This document shows positions 59,672-64,000 of a DNA stretch of 64,000 bases, piece by piece. The translations under genes and the position numbers were made by a program. Every line of letters starts with the position of its first letter. The stretch's first letter is position 1. Under the pieces are notes generated by a model. It was not told where the DNA came from, made no database searches, and worked only from the letters and a program-made list of their open reading frames with translations. The stretch is from JANPLN01 sp041736155 (GTDB lineage Bacteria > Bdellovibrionota > Bdellovibrionia > Bdellovibrionales > JAGQZY01), in contig JBGSUL010000123.1 in assembly GCA_041736155.1 (NCBI GenBank), positions 45,862 to 109,861 on the forward strand, given 5' to 3'.

Positions 59672-61249
59672 TTAATTGGTTTTGAGGGGAAGTTTAAAAC
59701 CAATTGTCGTTCCGGAACCTTCAGTGCTTTCCACAAAAACAACACCATTATGTGCTTCAACAAAATACTTTACTAAATAAAGACCTAATCCTGATCCCTC
59801 TGTTTTGTCATCAAAACGAGAAAACTTTTTCCAGATAAGATCTTTCTCTTCGAGACGAATTCCTTTTCCTTCGTCTTTAATAGAGACCACGACAAAATCA
59901 TTATCTTCAACAGAAGAAATGAAAATTTTTCTATTGTCGGGTGAGTACTTTACTGCATTTTCGAGAATATTCAAAATGATTTGTTGCACCAATTCTTTGT
60001 CGCAGTTCAGAGAAAAAAGCGGTTCGAGCTCTGTCAGCAGAGAAAGTCCTTTTTCATCAGCGAGAGGTTTGATGTTTTGGACAGCATTCTGAATAAGAAC
60101 GTTGATATCACACGGTTCGAGTCGTAATTGAAAACGGTTGGCCTCAATTTGAGATATTTTCAGTATATTTTTTACATACTGATTGAGTTCATTGCTGTAG
60201 CGGCGCATTTTTCCCAGGCCTTCGCGAATGCGCTCGCCGTGGCCTGGCTCACCCTCGAGAATTTCAATTTGCGCGAGAATTTTAGCAATGGGAGTCTTTA
60301 AATCATGACTGAAGAGATTGAGGAAGTTTTTCTTCATCTCATCCATTTCGGTTTGATAGATTTTTTCTTTTTCGAGACGCCACGCCAAATGTTCTTTTTT
60401 GTTCAGTTTGTAATTAATGAAAATAAAATAACTTACAAAAATATGAGCCGTGTAGGCGGTGAGAGGAAGCCATGTGTAAAAATGGTCGAAGAGAAAAAAG
60501 CCCAAGGAGTTTAAAAAGACCAACAAAACAAATAATCCAACAAAAGCTAAATTTGCCGAGAGACTTAAAATCAAAAAAGATAACAGCGCCGTGGTCAGCA
60601 GAATGAGCAGCGAGGAGAGACCAAACGGAAGAGGGGATATCCAGCGCGCGTACATAAGATTGTCGAGAATATTGGCGATCAGCTCGGCGGGAGAAAGCTC
60701 GCCCACCGGTGTGGCAAGAGGTTCTTCATCAGCATCCTGAATATCAAAAATAATGATTTTTTTATAGAGCGTCGAAGGCAAAACTTTTTGATTTTTTAAT
60801 TCATAAAAATAAAGGGAGGGAAAAGTATTGGCAGGTCCACGGAAGTTAATAAAGGTGGTTTGCTGCGGATCTGCGTGGTGCGGAGCTCGCACTTTATGAA
60901 GAAGCGCCAAAGGAATACTGAGGGAGCGAATAAAACCGTCTTCATCCGCGCGTAAACTTTTACGGGGAATGGTGATCACCCCTGCCGTGGCGCCCAGAAG
61001 ACTTGTGCCCCGTCGGTTGACCGGGGCGACAATCAGTTGTGGTGAGTGTTTTTTGATTTCTGTAATGGCTTCTTGGATGGAGGTGTGATCGGCGGGGACT
61101 TGGATAATGAGAATCTCAGAACTGACCTGTTGCGGGCCGCGCAGGATAAAATGGAGGTCAAAATTTTTGCTTTCGAGAACGTAGAGAAGAACGATGCCCA
61201 GAAAAACGCAAATGAGAAAGCGGTTGGTAAATCCAGAAAAAAACTTCAT
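59672..61249 (-). CDS. CHASE2-domain sensor histidine kinase
   Basis: 525 residues. N-terminal helix (8-26), periplasmic CHASE2-type region (about 35-210; INFRGPANTFPSLYFYEL and TPVGELSPAELIANILDNL), three helices (about 212-295), then HisKA with FSHDLKTPIAKI (phospho-His at about 318) and HATPase with NILENAVKYSPDN, DEGKGI and GSGLGLYLVKYFVEAH. Senses an unknown periplasmic cue and presumably phosphorylates the NtrC-type partner 32 bases downstream. Confidence 0.93.
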   Translation of the reverse strand: MKFFSGFTNRFLICVFLGIVLLYVLESKNFDLHFILRGPQQVSSEILIIQVPADHTSIQEAITEIKKHSPQLIVAPVNRRGTSLLGATAGVITIPRKSLRADEDGFIRSLSIPLALLHKVRAPHHADPQQTTFINFRGPANTFPSLYFYELKNQKVLPSTLYKKIIIFDIQDADEEPLATPVGELSPAELIANILDNLMYARWISPLPFGLSSLLILLTTALLSFLILSLSANLAFVGLFVLLVFLNSLGFFLFDHFYTWLPLTAYTAHIFVSYFIFINYKLNKKEHLAWRLEKEKIYQTEMDEMKKNFLNLFSHDLKTPIAKILAQIEILEGEPGHGERIREGLGKMRRYSNELNQYVKNILKISQIEANRFQLRLEPCDINVLIQNAVQNIKPLADEKGLSLLTELEPLFSLNCDKELVQQIILNILENAVKYSPDNRKIFISSVEDNDFVVVSIKDEGKGIRLEEKDLIWKKFSRFDDKTEGSGLGLYLVKYFVEAHNGVVFVESTEGSGTTIGFKLPLKTN

Positions 61250-61374
61250 GGGGTTATCATAGCGGAAGCCTGGAAATTGTCTATCTGCTTCTCAGAATTA
61301 CGAATACGAGCGCAAAATCCGTTGCTTCCGCGGGGGGGATGGCTTTAGGATGTGCTTCTTTTTAGAGGGTCAAA

Positions 61375-62313
61375 GTGGTTGTCTATCGATCTTTACAAGA
61401 TATTCAAAAGCAGGGGTTGAGCCAATGTGCTGTGACCATGGGAAGCTTTGATGGAGTTCATCAGGGGCATCGTCGCCTGATTGCCAGTTTACAAGAGTCG
61501 AAAGTGACCGGTCATACATTGGCGGCACCGCTGGTTGTTTTGACCTTTTCACCCCACCCGGGACGAATTTTATCACCGGAGCGATCTCAACGGCTTTTCA
61601 GTGAGCAAGATCAGGTGGAGATTTTTAAAACCTTGGGCGTGAATCATCTTTTTTATATTCCTTTTGATAAAAATCTTGCTGAACTGTCCGCTGAGGATTT
61701 TATTGAGAACTATCTCTGGCAGCCATTGCAACCAGCCACCATTGCTGTGGGCTATGATTTTGCTTTTGGAAAAAATCGCCGGGGGAATGCACCCCTTTTA
61801 AAACAAGTGCTCGGTGCGCGAGGTGTGCAGATTCAACATATATCGCCTTTGCAAATTCAAGGGGAAACGGTTTCGAGTCGTGCCATTCGTTCGTGTATTC
61901 TTGCTGGCGATCTCGCCAAGGCGGCTCTTTTTTTGGGTCGTCCTTACTACATCGAGGGAGTCGTTGTTGCGGGGAAAAAGTTGGGCACGCAGATTGGTGT
62001 GCCGACGGCCAACCTCAAGTTGAGCAGTGAAATCTTGCCGCCCTCAGGTGTGTATGTGGCAACGGTGGAAATCCAGGGGAAAGTTTATCGTGCCGTGGGG
62101 AATCGGGGAGTTAATCCGACCGTGAGTGAGGATCGTTTGCAAAAAGTGGAGTTTCATGTGCTCGACTTTTCTGGCGACTTGTATGGGGCTACTTTGCGCT
62201 TTCATTTACATCAAAAATTGCGAGATGAAATGACGTTTCCTTCTCTGGATGCACTGAAATCGCAGATTGCTTTGGATATTGCGGCGGCTCGCTTGATGCT
62301 GCTTGATTCGTAA
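61375..62313 (+). CDS. ribF: bifunctional riboflavin kinase/FAD synthetase
   Basis: 312 residues starting GTG after AGAGGGTC. N-terminal adenylyltransferase: VTMGSFDGVHQGHRRLI (nucleotidyltransferase H-x-G-H), FSPHPG, VGYDFAFGKNRRGN, SSRAIRSCI. C-terminal kinase: GVVVAGKKLGTQIGVPTANLKL (P-T-A-N motif), GVYVATVEI and NPTVSEDRLQKVEFHVLDF. Makes FMN and FAD. The stop codon lies at the outer end of a giant hairpin element. Confidence 0.96.
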   Translation: MVVYRSLQDIQKQGLSQCAVTMGSFDGVHQGHRRLIASLQESKVTGHTLAAPLVVLTFSPHPGRILSPERSQRLFSEQDQVEIFKTLGVNHLFYIPFDKNLAELSAEDFIENYLWQPLQPATIAVGYDFAFGKNRRGNAPLLKQVLGARGVQIQHISPLQIQGETVSSRAIRSCILAGDLAKAALFLGRPYYIEGVVVAGKKLGTQIGVPTANLKLSSEILPPSGVYVATVEIQGKVYRAVGNRGVNPTVSEDRLQKVEFHVLDFSGDLYGATLRFHLHQKLRDEMTFPSLDALKSQIALDIAAARLMLLDS

Positions 62314-62497
62314 ATCAGTATTTTTTGTAAAATTCTTGAATCTCTTTTTTAGGACGCGTCCCATCCCCCGCAGACGCGAGCTGCGCTCGTTAAACGAGCC
62401 AGCTCTCTGCGGGTCCATGGGACTCAAGCGCTTTCTCTTCCTGAACGCGAGGTCCTAAAAAAGAGATTCAAGAATTTTTAAAAAAATACTGATTTAC
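62310..62497. repeat. giant hairpin element 2, anchored at the ribF stop codon
   Basis: Arms 62310-62355 and 62452-62497 (46 bp, two mismatches). The left arm begins at the ribF TAA. Inner arm ends TTTTTTAGGAC / GTCCTAAAAAA. The 96-base core has nested stems: GTCCCAT (62358-62364)/ATGGGAC (62417-62423), CCGCAG/CTGCGG, AGCT/AGCT, GCTCG/CGAGC around TTAAA. Same layout and inner-arm motif as the element at 25979-26159. Confidence 0.85.
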
Positions 62498-62570
62498 TCA
62501 GCAGACTTTGTGAGGGCACGGCTTGTGGTTGGTTGGGTGTGAAAAAGCCTAGGGCTCGGGGCGGGAGGTA

Positions 62571-62597
62571 GAGATCCTTCACTGCGCCAGGGATACG
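62571..62597. repeat. REP-like palindrome, family B degenerate copy
   Basis: GAGATCCTTCACTGCGCCAG then GGATACG; shares the start and spacing of the family B repeat with several substitutions. Confidence 0.5.
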
Positions 62598-62641
62598 TCT
62601 ATATTTATTAATTATGCTGAGTGGGAGGGACTGGGTAAAAA

Positions 62642-62663
62642 AAAGCCCAGCGAACTGGGCTTT
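62642..62663 (-). terminator. intrinsic terminator of the lipoprotein gene
   Basis: On the minus strand: AAAGCCCAG-TTCG-CTGGGCTTT, perfect 9-bp stem continuing into a run of eight T (plus-strand A run 62637-62644). 14 bases past the stop. Confidence 0.92.
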
Positions 62664-62676
62664 CTGTTTTTATTGG

Positions 62677-63603
62677 TTATTTTGCTATGGAGTCGATCTC
62701 GAGGGGGAGATCGCCTAAGGCCTCGGCTTCTGCTTTGGGGATGAGGCGGTCACCGAGGTAAAGGTCTTCTGTTTTTGAGTCGTCAGCAGCGACGTTTGTT
62801 ATTTTTGTGAATATATAGGTTTTGTCGTTAACATTTAACTCCATGTGGGTCTTTTTTGTCAGAGTGTTTTTGCTATCATTGGACAAGACTTCAACACTTG
62901 TGTTCAGAGTTATCGTTTTGTATTTTGCATCAACCAGATCAAAAGATCCTGTGCCTTGGATTTTTACATAACTACGGTCATTGTCGCCATCTATGAGTTT
63001 CACACGTGCATTGGCGTTGCCTGAGAATTGGATGTTTGAATAGCCCATTATTTTTTGTGAATCGAGATCGTTAAATGATGATGTTGCGGTCACAGAGACG
63101 CGCCCACCGATCTCGCCGTTGAGTGTATTTGTATCAACCGCAAGTATCGTCAAGAGTCCGTTAAGGTTGTTTGTGGAATTGGTTTTACAGGCCGGCCCAT
63201 TAGCAGAAGCTGTTTTTTTAATTGGCATTGTTGCACCAACGCGCAAAGCGCTAAATTCACCCTCTGGATTGTCTTCGGTGATGGTACAATTGGCTCGTAA
63301 ATCTTCGACCAACGCCTTTTGTTGGTCATTCAGTTTGGTCCACTCTTCTTCACGCTTGATGCGATCCTCATCATTTTCTTCTGCGGTAAAAAGCTGATTG
63401 TCCACTGACACCAAAGTGGAAAGAGCTTTATATGCAGTCTTACCCTCGGCGTAGTCTTCATCGCTCATGGAAGCTAATGAGCTTTTATCGAGGTCGATAC
63501 TTGGTGGGATGGCAGGATAAGCGGTCGTCGCCGAATCGTTATTACTATGACATGCGGTTACGAAAATAAATGCCAAGGTGGCAAGAAGAGAAATAAGTTT
63601 CAT
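62677..63603 (-). CDS. lipoprotein of unknown function
   Basis: 308 residues. Lipobox FVTA-C at residue 18. A helical, acidic N-terminal half (about 40-110), then a beta-rich half from about 130 (GEIGGRVSVTATSSFNDLDS, SNIQFSGNANARVKLIDGD, GTGSFDLVDAKYKTITL) with Asn/Thr-rich strands that suggests a beta-sandwich or barrel-like lipoprotein. Two cysteines (NCT, ACK). No family recognised. Closed by a strong terminator. Confidence 0.78.
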   Translation of the reverse strand: MKLISLLATLAFIFVTACHSNNDSATTAYPAIPPSIDLDKSSLASMSDEDYAEGKTAYKALSTLVSVDNQLFTAEENDEDRIKREEEWTKLNDQQKALVEDLRANCTITEDNPEGEFSALRVGATMPIKKTASANGPACKTNSTNNLNGLLTILAVDTNTLNGEIGGRVSVTATSSFNDLDSQKIMGYSNIQFSGNANARVKLIDGDNDRSYVKIQGTGSFDLVDAKYKTITLNTSVEVLSNDSKNTLTKKTHMELNVNDKTYIFTKITNVAADDSKTEDLYLGDRLIPKAEAEALGDLPLEIDSIAK

Positions 63604-63821
63604 TATAAAGCTCCTATGTTTGTCCGGAGCTTGTTGAGCAAGATCAATGCCATTGCGATACTGCGTTTAATTAGATCTGGCGCAATTGAATGGCCAATTT
63701 TCAGCAATGACAACACAACTCGTCCGAAAAAATACACCAAGATTTGAAACAATCTCTCAGCTGGTTCAAGCACTTGGTTTGCGATTTATGGTTGAACCTC
63801 TCCGCAAAACAAAAACCGGTT

Positions 63822-63837
63822 AGCTGCCGTAGCGGCC
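63822..63837. repeat. REP-like palindrome, family A partial copy
   Basis: AGCTGCCGTAGCGGCC, sharing the core CGTAGCGGC with the copies at 42895 and 45372. Lies 24 bases upstream of a family B half-copy. Confidence 0.45.
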
Positions 63838-63860
63838 AATGCCGTTTGGTTAAGAATACA

Positions 63861-63882
63861 CGAGATCCTTCGCTTCGCTCAG
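63861..63882. repeat. REP-like palindrome, family B, interrupted after CTCAG
   Basis: CGAGATCCTTCGCTTCGCTC then AG, identical to the 58180 copy for its first 22 bases; the expected GATGACG is replaced by AATAATGG. The break is the likely left junction of the putative IS110 element. Confidence 0.7.
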
Positions 63883-63960
63883 AAATAATGGACGCCCCCT
63901 CTTGCCAACGAGGGCTGGTTACCTCAATACAGTAAAACTGTAAACAAAAGGGGGAAATCC
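63883..63960 (+). mobile_element. putative left non-coding end of an IS110-family element
   Basis: 78 bases between the interrupted REP-like repeat and the transposase start. Contains hairpins CCCTC-N8-GAGGG (within 63895-63914) and ACAGT-AAA-ACTGT (about 63930-63942). Could hold part of a guide (bridge) RNA or just the promoter; the element continues beyond the window. Confidence 0.4.
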
Positions 63961-64000
63961 ATGAGGAACGTAGTATTTATTGGTTTAGATGTCGATGATA
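63961..64000 (+). CDS. putative IS110-family transposase, N-terminal 13 residues only
   Basis: AGGGGGAAATCC precedes an ATG; the visible product MRNVVFIGLDVDD has the G-[LI]-D-V start typical of the RuvC-like DEDD domain of IS110/IS1111 transposases, where the Asp is catalytic. Cut by the window end. With only 13 residues this is tentative, but the break in the REP-like repeat just upstream supports an insertion. Confidence 0.5.
   Translation, partial: MRNVVFIGLDVDD

Noticed and set aside
1..64000. CRISPR array
   Set aside because: No regularly spaced direct repeats were found; the REP-like palindromes are scattered singly.

Overview
The window looks like chromosomal DNA of a Gram-negative, didermic bacterium of the Bdellovibrionota (a Bdellovibrio-like predator or a relative). 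The inference rests on the outer-membrane gene set (BamA, Skp, LolC/D, LptE, LpxA/B/K), a GnnA-like oxidoreductase between lpxA and lpxB (Bdellovibrio lipid A carries diaminoglucose), many exported proteins without recognisable domains, DUF4423/TIGR02147-type winged-helix regulators and DUF2799/DUF3108 proteins. No rRNA operon, CRISPR array or prophage is visible.

Layout. 0-2 kb: end of a nitroreductase and an ArsR plus double-SRPBCC pair. 2-11.5 kb: an accessory block with a large lipoprotein, a tightly coupled seven-gene operon of exported proteins (3957-9775), and a two-regulator plus exported-protein operon (9981-11419). 11.5-13.6 kb: a BlaI repressor with a 42-bp palindromic operator and a BlaR1-like M56 peptidase carrying a lytic-transglycosylase domain in place of a penicillin sensor. 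13.9-18.1 kb: DUF2799 lipoprotein, a 38-residue membrane protein, CsbD, a LysR regulator, and a large exported protein. 18.2-23.3 kb: selenophosphate/selenouridine pair, CvfB-like protein, three-haem cytochrome-like lipoprotein, old yellow enzyme. 23.3-24.5 kb: a gene-poor stretch, a four-helix-bundle protein, tRNA-Glu and tRNA-Lys. 24.6-31.9 kb: housekeeping genes purA, serA-like plus class V aminotransferase, lptE-holA, rpsT, murJ. 31.9-38.1 kb: glycosyltransferase cluster. 38.1-42 kb: mazG, ybeY, prfB (programmed +1 frameshift), GNAT. 42-45.5 kb: accessory genes interspersed with REP-like palindromes. 45.5-58.2 kb: envelope biogenesis run lolC/E-lolD-bamA-skp-fabZ-lpxA-gnnA-lpxB-lpxK, then DUF3108, a heptosyltransferase and small exported proteins. 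58.2-64 kb: NtrC-type regulator and CHASE2 histidine kinase, ribF, a lipoprotein, and at the right edge the start of what looks like an IS110-family transposase.

The most unusual items are (1) two stop-codon-anchored giant hairpins (25979-26159 and 62310-62497) sharing one architecture (about 45-bp near-perfect arms, about 91-96-nt structured core, inner arm ending in TTTTTAGGA), (2) the BlaI/M56-transglycosylase operon, (3) the exported-protein operon at 3957-9775, and (4) REP-like palindromes, one copy of which appears to be interrupted by the putative IS110 element. Core genes work together in outer-membrane assembly: lipid A synthesis (FabZ, LpxA, GnnA-like, LpxB, LpxK), core sugar transfer, LPS export (LptE), lipoprotein sorting (LolC/D), barrel insertion (BamA, Skp) and murein precursor flipping (MurJ). 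All calls come from reading the sequence without database searches.
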